Shown here piece after piece: positions 52,607 to 63,913 of a stretch of DNA of 64,000 nt. Every line of letters starts with the position of its first letter. Position 1 is the first letter of the stretch. The position numbers and the translations under genes were made by a program. The DNA lies in NCBI GenBank assembly GCA_022036555.1, contig CM039133.1:2111184-2175183 (forward strand), given 5' to 3'. This stretch comes from Microstegium vimineum (lineage: Eukaryota; Streptophyta; Magnoliopsida; Poales; Poaceae). Under the pieces are notes generated by a model. The model was not told where the DNA came from. It was given only the letters and a program-made list of their open reading frames with translations, and made no database searches.

Positions 52607-54463
52607 ATGGCCACCACACCGGAGGAATTCTTCGTCAAGGATCTCATGGAGCAGCCACCAGCATCACCACCTGTCTTCCCTGACCTTCCCCAGGAACCCA
52701 ATGGCGGCAGCGAGGGCTACCATCATGTTCCTATCGCCATGATGCTCCCTTACATCTCGCACATGCTCATGGAGGACGAAGATGGCGATAATGAGCTCAC
52801 TGATCACGCTGCGCTACTCCAGGTGCAGCAGCCCTTTGTGCAAATCCTCCGCTCCCTTTCCTTCGACGCTAACACCGACAACAGGGAGGGGCCCAAAGAT
52901 TTTTTGCATGAAGGCCATGGTGGCGAAAGCAGGATTAGTTTGTGCTTGTCCAACTGTACATATGTGGTGGATCCATCGTCCTTGGAGTCCAACATGTTCT
53001 TGCCCAAAGATAACAACTTTACAAAGGGTGAGCAGGTGAATCAAATTAGGGAAAGCAACATTATTGGTAGAAGGACCAAGAAAAGGTATAACAGGGATCA
53101 CCTTCTAGAGGAGGAGGTAAGAAGTAACAACAAAGCTATGATGATGATCAAGGAACCAGAGGAGAAATGTTGTAACGAGATGCTTGACGAAATGATGTTG
53201 CATGCGTATGAGACATGCATTGTCAAGGGCATGGAACGTGTCGCCATGGAAAATACTGGCGCAGATAAAAGAAACAAGAAGAGTGGGAGGATTAAATCGG
53301 CGAGGAGGAACATGGTCGACATCGGCACATTGTTGATCTCTTGTGCGCAGGCGGTGGGAGATGGCGATCACATGAGAGCGCGTGGGCTCCTAATGCAAAT
53401 CAAGCAACATGCTTCGACAACAGGGGACGCCACCCAACGCCTAGCCCATTGTTTCACCAAGGGGCTAGAGGCACGCATAGGGGGCAATGGGAGCCATATT
53501 TGGCAGTTGCTTATGTTAGAGCACCCCTCACTTGTGGAGTTCCTTAATGCCTACAATCTTTTCACTAAAGCTTGCAGCTTCCTCAATGTGACATTCATTT
53601 TTACAACAATGACCATCATGCAGGCCATGGTGGGTAAGAGCAAGTTGCATATCGTGGATTATGGTATGCGTTACGGGTTCATTTGGGCAGGCTTGCTTCG
53701 TATGTTAGCAAGTAAAGAAGGTGGCCCATCAGAGGTGAAGTTCACCGCAATAACCCGCCCCAAGCCTTCATGCTACCCAAGTGAGCATATTGAGAAAATA
53801 GGGTGTCGGTTAATGAAATGTGCCCATGAGCTTGGATTGCCTTTGTTCAAGTTCCACACAATCAAGAGAAATTGGGAAGATATTTCCATCACGGACTTGC
53901 ACAAAGAAGATGATGAGGTGCTTGTCGTGAGTGACCTCTACAGTTTCAGTAGCTTGATGGAAGAGAGCATATTCTTCGATGCTCTAACACCTCGGGATAT
54001 TGTCCTCAGTAACATCAAGAAGATGAAGCCAGATGTATTCATCCAGAGCATTATCAATCGTTCATATGGTTCCTCCTTTGTGTCACGGTTTCGGGAGATG
54101 CTCGCCTATTACATGCCACTGTTTGACATGTTGGATGCAACCATCCCAAGGGAGAGTAAATTTCGATCGGTGCTGGAGCAAGTCCTCCTTGGACATTATT
54201 TCTTCAATGACATTTCATGCGAAGGCATGGACCTACTGGAACGCCCTGAGAAATATAAACAATGGCAAACAAGAAACCAACGTGCAGGCCTAAGACAACT
54301 GCCATTAGAATCAAGCATTGTAAAGGCAGTGGAAGACGAGGTCACGAAGCATTACCACAAAGACTTTATGATATGCAAGGATGGACAATGGCTTCTGCAA
54401 GGATGGATGGGGCGTGTCCTCTCTGGCCACACGGCATGGGTAGCAGAAGATCCCTCTTCTTGA
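52607..54463 (+). CDS. GRAS-C: GRAS-family transcription regulator, LISCL-like (618 aa)
   Basis: Intronless, start ATG at 52607 in the context CACCATGGCCACC; protein begins MATTPEEFFVKDLMEQPPAS. The N-terminal 230 residues are acidic and variable, then comes a full GRAS domain: IGTLLISCAQAVGDGDHMRA, LHIVDYGMRYGFIWAGLLRM (VHIID with Ile for the usual Gln), PRDIVLSNIKKMKPDVFIQS, ERPEKYKQWQTRNQRAGLRQ and WLLQGWMGRVLSGHTAWVAE. Nothing interrupts the frame. Expected nuclear co-regulator; targets unknown. Flanks match GRAS-A and -B, so it is a tandem duplicate. The 3' flank is itself duplicated (54529 and 54877). Confidence 0.94.
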   Translation: MATTPEEFFVKDLMEQPPASPPVFPDLPQEPNGGSEGYHHVPIAMMLPYISHMLMEDEDGDNELTDHAALLQVQQPFVQILRSLSFDANTDNREGPKDFLHEGHGGESRISLCLSNCTYVVDPSSLESNMFLPKDNNFTKGEQVNQIRESNIIGRRTKKRYNRDHLLEEEVRSNNKAMMMIKEPEEKCCNEMLDEMMLHAYETCIVKGMERVAMENTGADKRNKKSGRIKSARRNMVDIGTLLISCAQAVGDGDHMRARGLLMQIKQHASTTGDATQRLAHCFTKGLEARIGGNGSHIWQLLMLEHPSLVEFLNAYNLFTKACSFLNVTFIFTTMTIMQAMVGKSKLHIVDYGMRYGFIWAGLLRMLASKEGGPSEVKFTAITRPKPSCYPSEHIEKIGCRLMKCAHELGLPLFKFHTIKRNWEDISITDLHKEDDEVLVVSDLYSFSSLMEESIFFDALTPRDIVLSNIKKMKPDVFIQSIINRSYGSSFVSRFREMLAYYMPLFDMLDATIPRESKFRSVLEQVLLGHYFFNDISCEGMDLLERPEKYKQWQTRNQRAGLRQLPLESSIVKAVEDEVTKHYHKDFMICKDGQWLLQGWMGRVLSGHTAWVAEDPSS

Positions 54464-54528
54464 TGAAGTTTTAGCTTTTTTCTTGATGACCAATGACCAA
54501 TGATGTAGGTGGCACCATATTTAGAACA

Positions 54529-55035
54529 AAGACCTTTTGGGTCCGTTTTAGTAAGAAAAAACGAGTATGTTTAATTTCTTGGGATGCCAGCTTAATACAA
54601 GATTAGTCTAAGAAGTTTACTGTCACATCGTTCATCGAGCGGAGAAACATTCTCTATGACCTCCCTCTAAGCATATATTCTATACATAGATAAAGCAAAA
54701 TAAAAACATGGACGCATGCATAGCATCGGCATCATCCACTGACTCGCCAGGCCGACAACTGCAACATCAATCTGTCCGTCACCTTATAACCGCAACATCG
54801 ATCACTCCGTCACCTTCTGCATGTGTCCATTTTTTTTTGAGTCAAGCACGGGGGATGAGAGTGAAAGCGTAGATTGAGACCTTTTGGATCTGTTTTAGTG
54901 AGAAAAAACAAGTATGTTAAGTTTAATTTGCTGGGATACTAGCTTAATACAAGATTAGTCTGAAAAGCTTACTGTCATCGTCCATCGAGCGGAGAAAAAT
55001 TCTCTCTGACCTCCTCTAAGCATATATTGTAAGCA
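54529..55035. repeat. Duplicated GRAS-C 3' flank, two copies
   Basis: 54529-54685 and 54877-55035 share GACCTTTTGG, GCTTAATACAAGATTAGTCT, CGAGCGGAGAAA and CCTCTAAGCATATATT. They are diverged by substitutions and small indels, period about 348. Confidence 0.8.
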
Positions 55036-56920
55036 TATATCGAGCGAACTCTAGATCTGCCAAAAACATGGATCTAGCTCTCAGATCCACCAAATCTATG
55101 GAGTACCTCAAGGGGTGCTCTGAAAACTCTAATTTCGTGAAGTTGGTGAAAAATACCCACCGCTGCCACTGATTAGTGGACAATGAACGGTTCAGTCTAA
55201 TTTTTATTTCCTTTTGCAACCTCCGATCTCGTTGCAGCCGATTCGTACACCGCCGCAGGCCTGCGCTCGCCGATTCTGTGCCCGTCCCGTCGGCCGTGGC
55301 CGCTCTAGCCCTGTGGCTCGCCCCGCACCCACCGACCGCACGCACGGTGGCCTTGCACCCGCGCGTCGTGCTTGCGCGTGCCTTCTGCCCACCGACCAGA
55401 CTCAGCTCGTGGTGGCCTTCCGCCCGCCGGCATGCATGTACCTGTACAGCAGCGCGCCTTGGCCTGCAGCGCCGACCGCGTGCCCCTGGGCCCTGCCCGA
55501 CCGGCTGTGCTAGGCTCCGCACCCCTGGTCGATCACGCCCACGCTCCCCTGCTCTGCCTCCATTGTTGCTCGTGCGTGAGGAAGAGAGATGAAGAAGATG
55601 TAGTTTTTCACTTTAGCCCTTGTTTACGTTTTAATAATTATATATGAGTCCAACTCAAAGTTGGAGCTGTACTAAACGGTTTGGTGAGAGTTTAGCTACG
55701 GTTTGGTGAGAGTTTAGCTACAACGTAGAGCTGCTTCGTGGTGGAGCACCTGAGTTGTATTTTAGAGCTGGAGCTGCCCTAAGTGAAACTTTATGTCTAA
55801 CGGAGAGTCCTAACTGAATGATTTCAATTGATTCCAGACTAGCCGAGTGGTCGGAGGCATGCTTCGTTAAGTTTTTGGTACAAGGTAATTGGCTGGAGAG
55901 AATAAAAAGCTACTCATTTCTTCCATTCCAAATTACAATATGCTTTTTATTGTTTTTATTATGTATAGATAATGCTATTTTTTGTTTTCTTGCAATGGCA
56001 AAAAAATGATTGATTTTAATAATAAACTGATTTGGACAAAGCTATACTGTTGTAATTTTGTGGTGTCATTCTCGTAATTTCCTTATTACTACATTGAACA
56101 GTATTAAAAACTCAAAAAAGTCATGCCGAATGTTTTTTTTTTGCACTTTTCCTATATTTCAGGTGCCTAAAATTTAAGATGATTTCAGGCAACACTAATG
56201 TACCATCAACTAGTTGTTAATTTTATATTTTATTATTTGTCTTTGTATTATAACATATTAAATTTTTGTCCTTGACCTCCTATAGAAATAATTGTAATTG
56301 TTAAATTATCTTTGTGTTAACATATATAAAATTTTGTAAAATTTGTAGTTTTATCAAATATATTATTTATTTCTGAAATAAAAAATTACAGACCGTGTCT
56401 ACATAAATTATAATAAACTAAAAATGCAAATGTGTATAAAATATATCTGTCGCCTGAAATAAAATTAAAATTGAGACATCTCAAATTTCGCAAATCTTTT
56501 TTTTTTACAATTGAGGAAGGTTGTTTTTCTGACATTCCCGTCAAAATCGGTTGTGGTGGCTGTGGACTATGGTGGGCCCGTTCCAGTTTCCAGCAATCAT
56601 GCTTGCCGCTCTCTCGCCAGAGCTCCGCCGGCCGCCGGCCGCCGGCGCCGCTGATTCGCCTCCTACTTGGCTCCTCTCTCCAGAAATACTGGCCGCCCCA
56701 CTAAAGCAAGGTCACGGCGCACGCGGGGTTATGTCTGCCTAGTTGCCGCCCGGAGACGACACGAAATGGCAGAGCGCGAGGTATGATGTGATCACGGAGA
56801 CGCCATGGACCCTCAAATCTTACCGAGAGAGAGGTATGAGTGCCCGTGCCCGGACTGGATTTCGGTGGGGTGTGCTCTTTTGGTCTGAGTCCTGTGTGCT
56901 GTGCCGGTAGAAAGGCAGGC
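55036..56920. other. Intergenic; no supported gene
   Basis: 55220-55560 is a GC-rich patch with overlapping open frames. 55677-55722 holds two copies of a 23-bp unit (GGTTTGGTGAGAGTTTAGC core). 55840-56520 is AT-rich. 56560-56740 is GC-rich sequence before the MK3 leader. Confidence 0.4.
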
Positions 56921-57845
56921 GCGTGGAAGGTGTTTGCGAAAATGCCGCTGCCAGCGTCAATCTCCTGGAAGGGCTGGGAAGCAGGCGACGCCCTTATCTC
57001 GTCACCCCATCAGCACGGTTAGCCCCTTGTCCGGCTGTTTAGCATGGTGCGCAGTGCGCTGCGAAACCTGCAAATTGGATTTGCAGTCTCTCAGTCAGCT
57101 GGTGTCACTTTGTCAGTGTCTTTGGAATGGCTCTGCAGCTCTGGTGCTTGTGTAAAATTCTGCAGGAAGCAGTCAACTGTCCCCTGAGACGGTGCTGGGA
57201 TACTGTAGTGACACCCACGCGTCTGTGGAAATTCGACAACCTGCCAGAGTGCCAGATGTTCCGTGGAGAAGAGAGCCCTGCCTGTTTTGCTTTCCTCTGG
57301 TCCAGTCTCTGCTTTCAACAAAATTTGGTACCGCTTCTGTAAGTCAACAGCTGGGATGTGGATGTTGGAATATAAGTGAATTGTCCATCTCTCCCCATTA
57401 GCTTAAGCTTTTGGGTTGTACTGATCAGTGCATGCAACTCAATATGGTATCAAAGTTAGAGGTCTTGAGTTCGAATCCTGGTTAGCGCAATTAAAATAAA
57501 ATAATTGTTGCTCGCTCCTATTTCACATCTAAGGTCTGAGGGAGCCTCCACGTGAGGGGGAGTGTTGGAATATAAGTGAATTGCCCACCTCTCCCCATTA
57601 ACTTAAGCTTTTGGGTTGTACTGGTCGGTACATGCAACTCAATAGTGGACATTCGAACCACATCAGTGGAGCTTTCAGTGCATGGTGACTTGGTCACTGG
57701 TACACGACCGTGTTTTCTGAACTTCTTGCGTTCAGTTCACGGTCAAAGTCAGAATTTAGCTCCAAGGTACTTTGGCTTCATTTCGACCTTGTCCTTCTTC
57801 TAGGACCTCTAAGGTAAATCTTCGAGAAAACCAATCCCAAAGAGC
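56920..57845 (+). promoter_or_regulatory. Leader/5' region of MK3
   Basis: Contains the shared AGGTGTTTGCGAAAATGCC word and the GCAGTCAACTGT / CTTTCCTCTGGTCCAGTCTC block also found at 29880-30060. A SMART element interrupts it at 57363-57645. Confidence 0.55.
57363..57645 (+). mobile_element. SMART-like miniature LTR retrotransposon (about 283 bp)
   Basis: Two 82-bp direct repeats (57363-57444 and about 57564-57645) start TGTTGGAATATAAGTG and end CAACTCAATA, differing at a handful of sites. Directly after the first is TGGTATCAAAG, the initiator-Met primer site. Directly before the second is a purine tract GTGAGGGGGAG. A perfect 5-bp duplication GTGGA flanks the whole. Size and layout match the SMART family of tiny grass LTR elements; non-coding. 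Confidence 0.92.
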
Positions 57846-60800
57846 ATGGCACTCTGGAGTGGTGTGGGTCAGGTGGCAAACATCGCGCAGCTTGCTGGGG
57901 TCGATGCCTATGGGCTCATCTCCATGATCGTGGAGGCTGCAAAGACGGTTAAGAGGAATCGGGAGACCTGCCAGCTGCTGGCACGCCGTGCAAGGATGAT
58001 TGGGGACCTTCTGCAGCAGCTCGAAAGGACACAGCTGATGCACCACATGGAGACAAGGATCCCAGTGGAGCAGCTGGAGGAGACGCTTCGGCACGCGTAT
58101 GTTCTCATCACATCTTGTCGCGACAGCAGCTACCTACACAGCTTCTGTATGGGAGGGAAGCAGGCTGATAAGCTTCGCGAGGTGCAGAATGAGATCACCT
58201 TTTACCTCCAACTTTTTCCCCTTGTCAGCTTTGTTGACAACACCCGCACTTGGGAGCGGCTTCTGAGCAGAGCTTGTCCTTTGTGCACAAGGGTATGTAT
58301 TTCATCGTTTTAAAGGTCATCAGACTTTGTGGTGATTCAGAAATGCTAGTTTTTTCCCTAAAGAAAAGGTGCCAATTTTTCTAGCCAATGGCATGATCAA
58401 ATCTGTTTCCAAATGCAAACTTCATCTATTTTTTGGTTTCTTGCTGATTGTGTTAGTCAGAGACTAGGCTACTGAAATTATGATCTTACACAACTCAAGT
58501 CTCAAGATCTTACCCAACTCAAGTCTCAAGATCATGCAACTGCTGGATCCTATAAAAGTTATAATAAAAATATAATTAAAAGGAACTTATATAAGCAGCA
58601 TGTACTATAGCTACCTATTATGTCAAGGGAAACATGTGTGTAAATCTTAATTTACCATGCTTCATACTAGAATTAGGATTCGAAATGTCAATGGAAGTTT
58701 GTTGCTAGTATATTTGCTAATTATTTTCATAATATTTTCTAAGATATAAGTGATGCAGTTAGGCACAAAGGATCTTATCTGTCATCTTTTCTTTTTAAAT
58801 CATCAAGGGAAGCACAGATGAGTTACATGCAGCACGTCATGTGGAACATGAAGATAGGTATGGTATCCTTGTTCTCCTGTCAAAGTTATGGACTGCCTTT
58901 TTTTTTCCTACGAGTTATGGACTGCCTTGTGCATTCAGACATTGCAAACATGATTCATTGTGCTGCCATAGTGCCATATATTTCGTGTATAGACTGAATA
59001 ATGCACTAAACATTATTACTCCAACATCGGACCTGTCATCAAATTAATTGTAAGGCTACAATTAAAGAAAAAACTGTGACTCAATGTGAAAATTATGCAG
59101 TATCTTTGCAAAATATGTCCCAGTGTACAATTCTGGTGCTGATGCTTAGGACATTCAAACTCTAACAACGCAGTCACCATGTGTAATACTACATTTAGTT
59201 ATTATGTGCCACCCTGATAAATAAAATAGTGACCTCATCCACCATACCTGCAAACACAATGGAAATTGCTTTTGAACAGCCAAAATCTTGAGTTCCAGCC
59301 CATAATTTTTTATATATGTGCTACTATATCAGGCGCAGATCAGAGGCCCTCAAGGCAACTAAATTCAAAAATCTAGGAAGTCGTCCTCCCCTAGAACCTG
59401 ATGAATGGCAAACAGAAGGTATGATATGCAGTTACTTGACAGTTATGCAATATTTTCTAGTTACTGCCAAATTTACAACATTATGTTCATGCTGATATTC
59501 ATTAGGAGTTACTACGATAATTTCCTACTATGAATGACATGTACATCTATGTAAACATACCATACTATTTGTTATGTATTTGATGGATTTCTTTTCAATA
59601 GAAAGGATATAATATAGCATAATCTTCTAGAGATAATTCATGTAATAATAATCATTGACAAGTTGTTTTCTTTGAACTAGGTGAAGTCATGAACATAGGA
59701 GGATTAGTAAATCTCGTTGGTGCTGCAAAAGGAGCAGAGTTATCATATTTTAGTTTCTCTCAGATTCTGGCTGCTACTGAAAACTTTTCAGAGAGTAATT
59801 TGGTGGGATATGGTGGATTTGGCTATGTTTACAAGGTATTTTTTCCCTCAAGACATCTTTAGTATGGGCTTAAGTATAGCACCTAAATCAGAAAACATTT
59901 CAAAATGCATTCTCCACTTGGGATGAGCTACTCCAGCATAGCACCTTGCTTGGTGTTCAAGGGTTAAACAAAAGGATTTGCTCCATTCTGCTAATGGTCA
60001 CTTTAACCTGCAATTTGTACAATCTGACACCTGGAAATTTCTTTAAGCCCCCTCATACATCTTTGGTTATCTTCTTTAACACTGACGCTTAATCTTGTTA
60101 GGGCAATCTCATTAATGGCCTTCATGTTGCCATTAAAAGATTTGATACATCTTCATTTCAAGGTCCACATGAATTCAGAACCGAGATTGATGCCATTCCA
60201 AATCTTCGACACAAGAACATAATTGATCTGCTTGGGTATTGTGTTCAAGGAGACGAAAAAAATACTTGTTTATGAATATATGCCAAATAAATGCTTGGCA
60301 TCTATCATTGCTGGCAAGTTTTTGTTAACTTAATGCCTCTTTGATCTTTTCTGTTCATTGTTCAGCAAGTACTACTCAAATATTCCTGATACAATTGCAT
60401 TGGTATTTTTTGTAGATGAAACAAAAAGGAAGTTCCTAAATTGGTCCAAGCGTCTTCAAATAATCAAAGCAATAGCAGATGGTCTTGCTTTTCTACATGG
60501 GCAGTCTCAGATGTGCATTGTCCACAGGGACATAAAAGCAAGCAACATCTTGCTGGACCATGAAATGAATGCTAAGATTAGCGATTTTGGTCTTGCATTA
60601 ATGTTGGCTCCAAATACGACTGCAGAGGTAGTTGTTATTGGCACATAGTAAGAGCTCATCAAATATACAAATAAAGCAATCAAATCAACCATTTTCTTTT
60701 CATTTTAAGTGCTTATCACATGCATTGGAATGATAATCCTCTCCATCATTAGTGGGTATGCAGATCCTGAATATGTTGCTACGGGTAACATCTCGGAGAA

Positions 60801-61549
60801 GGCAGATGTATATGGCTTTGGTATAGTACTTATTGAGATAATAAGTGGAAGGCTGATCCGATCTTATACTATGAAGGCAGAGGGCACTCCAGAGCTACCA
60901 CTTCATGATTATGTAAGTATTTGTTTTTTACTTAAAAAAGGCATGGCTAAAACAATATCTTAATTTTCAGCAAAGTACTAATCATAAATGGTGTCCCCTG
61001 TTTTGTGACAACAAATGTGCCATATCTTTTTTGGTTATCAAGAAAAACATATATCTAGATGACTTTTTTTTCCTGAGCCCCTTTTCTAGACAATGAGTTT
61101 TCTTGTGTATACTTAAACTATGATGGATCATGTCTGAGAAATTGTTTGTTTGTAGTATTGTTTATTCTCAAAACTGATACTTTTTTTTGTGATACTAGTT
61201 GGCAGTTGCTCAGCCCTCCCAGCTGCATAATCTCCTTTTCCCCTATTGTTTAGAAACTTGACTATTTCAATATATATCATTGAGGAATGGTGTTCTTTCA
61301 TAAAAAGTCATCAATGCTAACAATACGGGATTCCAGCATTTTTTTCAGGCACACAAGCACCGAAAGAAGCTGCACAAGCTTGTTGATCCATTGTTGCCCT
61401 TGAACGGGCATGAATGGGCTCAGATTATGGAATGTGTGAGGGTGGCACAATTATGTATTCGCCATCTTGCCAAACATCGGCCTACCATGTCAGAAGTTGT
61501 CACCATGCTTGGCAGCATCCAGGTGGCGCGGAGGGCACACGGCAAATAA
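57846..61549 (+). CDS. MK3: MCAfunc/ARPK-domain serine/threonine kinase (513 aa if frameshift corrected)
   Basis: Eight exons: 57846-58292, 58808-58857, 59333-59418, 59681-59835, 60102-60313, 60416-60647, 60753-60912 and 61349-61549. All phases agree except that exon 5 holds seven A (60256-60262) where six keep the frame. With seven, GDEKN runs to a stop; with six it reads through to VYEYMPN. The intron after exon 5 uses a GC donor (TG|GCAAGT). Residues 1-149 are the MCAfunc domain (MALWSGVGQVANIAQLAGVD, TVKRNRETCQLLARRARMIG). The kinase has a full glycine loop GYGGFGYVYK, HVAIK, HRDIKASNILLD, DFG, ADPEY and HRPTMSEV. The extra A may be a sequencing error or a true lesion. Likely cytosolic or membrane-peripheral signalling kinase. 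Confidence 0.8.
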
Positions 61550-61625
61550 TAGGCCATTGTATTTGAAAAAGCAACAAAGGAATAGTTTCAATGTTGATAG
61601 TGTCAACTAATTAGCTACTCCAACT

Positions 61626-61765
61626 AAGCCCTTGTTTGACTGGACTTGTATCCATTTCATTCTACATGTGTTAGAGTGGAGATTTGATAATTTTTCACCC
61701 CATTCCAGTCCAACATATGTCGAATGGGGTGGATACAAGTACTGCCAAATGAAACCTAATGTTTT
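61626..61765. mobile_element. Small MITE after MK3
   Basis: Inverted ends CTTGTTTGACTGGACTTGTA (left) and TACAAGTACTGCCAAATGAA (right) around a 140-bp core. Internal CATTTCATT/AATGGGGTGG words also pair. Confidence 0.6.
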
Positions 61766-61828
61766 CCTTGTAGGCTTTGTATGGTGATAATATGTACATT
61801 ACCATGAACGTGTAAACATCACAGAGAT

Positions 61829-62068
61829 AGATGGAGATGTTTAGTTTCTAGCCACAATTTGCCACAAGTAACAAGACAAGTGTGGCTAGAAAATTTGGAG
61901 CAACATTTTGCCATTGTCTAAGAGAATCTTATCACACTTTTTTACTTTATGACATGTGGGATCTAAAAGATTCTTGACTAATTTTAGTTGCCAATTAAAC
62001 AATTGAACTTGCCTAAGGTGGAGTGTGACAAAATGTGGCTAGTAATGTAGCAACCAAACACCCCAGTA
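61829..62068. mobile_element. MITE with GATGTTTAGTT termini
   Basis: Left GAGATGTTTAGTTTCTAGCC, right GTAGCAACCAAACACCCC, with inner arms CTAGCCACAATTTGCCACA and TGTGACAAAATGTGGCTAG inverted. No coding capacity. Confidence 0.65.
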
Positions 62069-62264
62069 GTTATTATAAAATTGTGGGCAAGTTGGTCAGA
62101 GCACACACAGAGTGGTGAGTTGAGTGATTGATTTGAACTTAAAGTTACATAGCTGGTGAGAGGTCCCTTTCATGGCTTCTGTTAGCAGTGAAGTATCAAT
62201 GCTTAGGTGATCTGCACCTAGGGAATCTTGTTGAATAATTGAGCAGAGAGGATGATTGGAGTAA

Positions 62265-62430
62265 CTTGGTACCAATCAGAAAGCCTAAATGTGGGCTAAT
62301 TTGGGCTAATAAAAGCTAATGAGGGCTAACTGATGGTTATAGTCCATTAGCCCATAATTAGGTCACGTTTAATGTATTTATCGTAAGGTGGGCTAATTTT
62401 TAGTCTGGCAATCCAAACATGCCCTTAATT
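62265..62430. mobile_element. Probable MITE remnant
   Basis: Repeated GGGCTAAT / ATTAGCCC words in both orientations suggest a decayed inverted-repeat element. Ends not resolved. Confidence 0.35.
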
Positions 62431-63038
62431 ATGCTTCCCTAAATGCTAATGATTGAGTCCATGGTGTCGTTAATTTAGTCTACCTCGAGATGGAATGACT
62501 GACTCCATAGGCATGTTGAAATTGTCACAATGACCAGCCAGCAGACACCCATCCCTGCTGGACAAATCTGGCTGAGGCAGGCTGGCATTGATGTACACTG
62601 TGCAGCAAAGACTGAAGACTTATGAAGAAGCAACCAAATGATGAGTCTAACTTGGAATCTTTCAAGCTTTGACAGTTCAGTCTCCACCACGTTTTAGCGC
62701 CAACTTTCCTCATATCATTGGTACTGTGTCCAAGCTTGAAGCTTCCTGGAAACCCGGTCAGTCTCAACACTTTGGCGCCATCTCTATGCTTTTGTTCAAC
62801 TATCTCAGCCTCACTATTTTTTTTTAAAAAAAAACATTTTCATGGCTTTCAGATCCGTCAATCTTGTTGACTTGTCTGCCACTCCCAAACCTTGCAGTTG
62901 CAGCTCGATCTTTTTTATGCTCTCACTCAACACCACCCTCTTCTCCCTCCATCTTCTTCCTCATTATTCACTCCTAGTCTCCTACCACCACCAAAGGTCC
63001 AGAGCAAACCAAGGCCAGCCAAGAACGAAGGAACGAAG

Positions 63039-63512
63039 ATGGCTCTAGTCGTCGGGCAGGTGGCGACGGTAGCACAGCTGGTAGGCGTGGACGCGTTCAG
63101 TCTCATCACCATGATCGCGGAGGCAGCACAAACAGTACGGCGGAACCGCGCCGTCTGCCGGCAGCTGGCGCGCCGCGTCGAGATGATCGGCGGCCTGCTG
63201 CGGCGGCTACATGAGCACGACCAGAGCACGCAGCTGATGCAGCTCCCCGAGACGCGGAGCCCCGTGGAGGCGCTGGAGGAGACGCTCCGGCGTGCGTACC
63301 TGCTCGTGCGCTCCTGCCAGCGCCGCGGGTACGCGTACCAGTGCTTCATGGGAGCCCGCCACGCCGACGAGCTTCGTGAGGTGCAGGGTGAGATCGGCTT
63401 CTACCTCCAGGTCTTCCCCCTTGTCAGCTACGTCGACGCCACGCTCAACTGGGTGAGGTGTCTCAACAACAAGCAGGCCTCTTCTCATGACACTTCTTCT
63501 TTCCTGCAAGAG
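63039..63512 (+). CDS. MK4: MCAfunc/ARPK-domain protein, first exon (gene continues past the window)
   Basis: Start ATG at 63039 (MALVVGQVATVAQLVGVDAF) in the context CGAAGATGGC. The exon is 158 codons and ends at AAGAG|GTACAG in phase 0, like the first exons of MK1-MK3. Conserved MCAfunc positions include AEAAQTVRRNRAVCRQLARR, LEETLRRAYLLVRSCQRRGY and EIGFYLQVFPLVSYVDATLN. It is much more GC-rich than its paralogues. Kinase exons, if any, lie beyond 64000. The open frame upstream to 62892 lacks an ATG and is leader. Confidence 0.85.
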
Positions 63513-63913
63513 GTACAGCCACCTGCTCACAACTGCTAGTTCTGATCTACTGTTTGCTTTGCTTCTGTTATGATATTTAGCAGTAACAAAGAAACAAACA
63601 AACTCTAGCAACGTTTGCAGCTGTTGAGCATGTCGAAATTTTCTTGATTCTTGAGTGGATTAACTAAAGTGTCTCCGTACCAAATCCTGCAAATTTCTCA
63701 TGGACTTGTTTAGCAAAAAAGAAATCTCATGTACTTAGTTTCCACCTTCCAAATAGGTCCTCAACTGAAGTCCTTTTACCATATTTTTTTACTTTTATAT
63801 ATGCTAGTGTAGGAGACATGGTAGTAGCATAATTCCTAGGATTCAAATCAGATTCCGGATTTCTGTTACAACAGATCTGTGTACATATATATACAAGACC
63901 TTTTGAATTCTAT

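Noticed and set aside
55835..55870. tRNA-like A box (TAGCCGAGTGGTCGG)
   Set aside because: No B box or cloverleaf follows within 80 bases, so at most a tRNA relic.
57455..57490. B-box-like TTGAGTTCGAATCCTGG as a tRNA or SINE
   Set aside because: It lies inside the SMART element after the primer site; no A box or acceptor stem.
62892..63038. Upstream extension of MK4
   Set aside because: There is no ATG in frame; homology to the other MK proteins begins at 63039.
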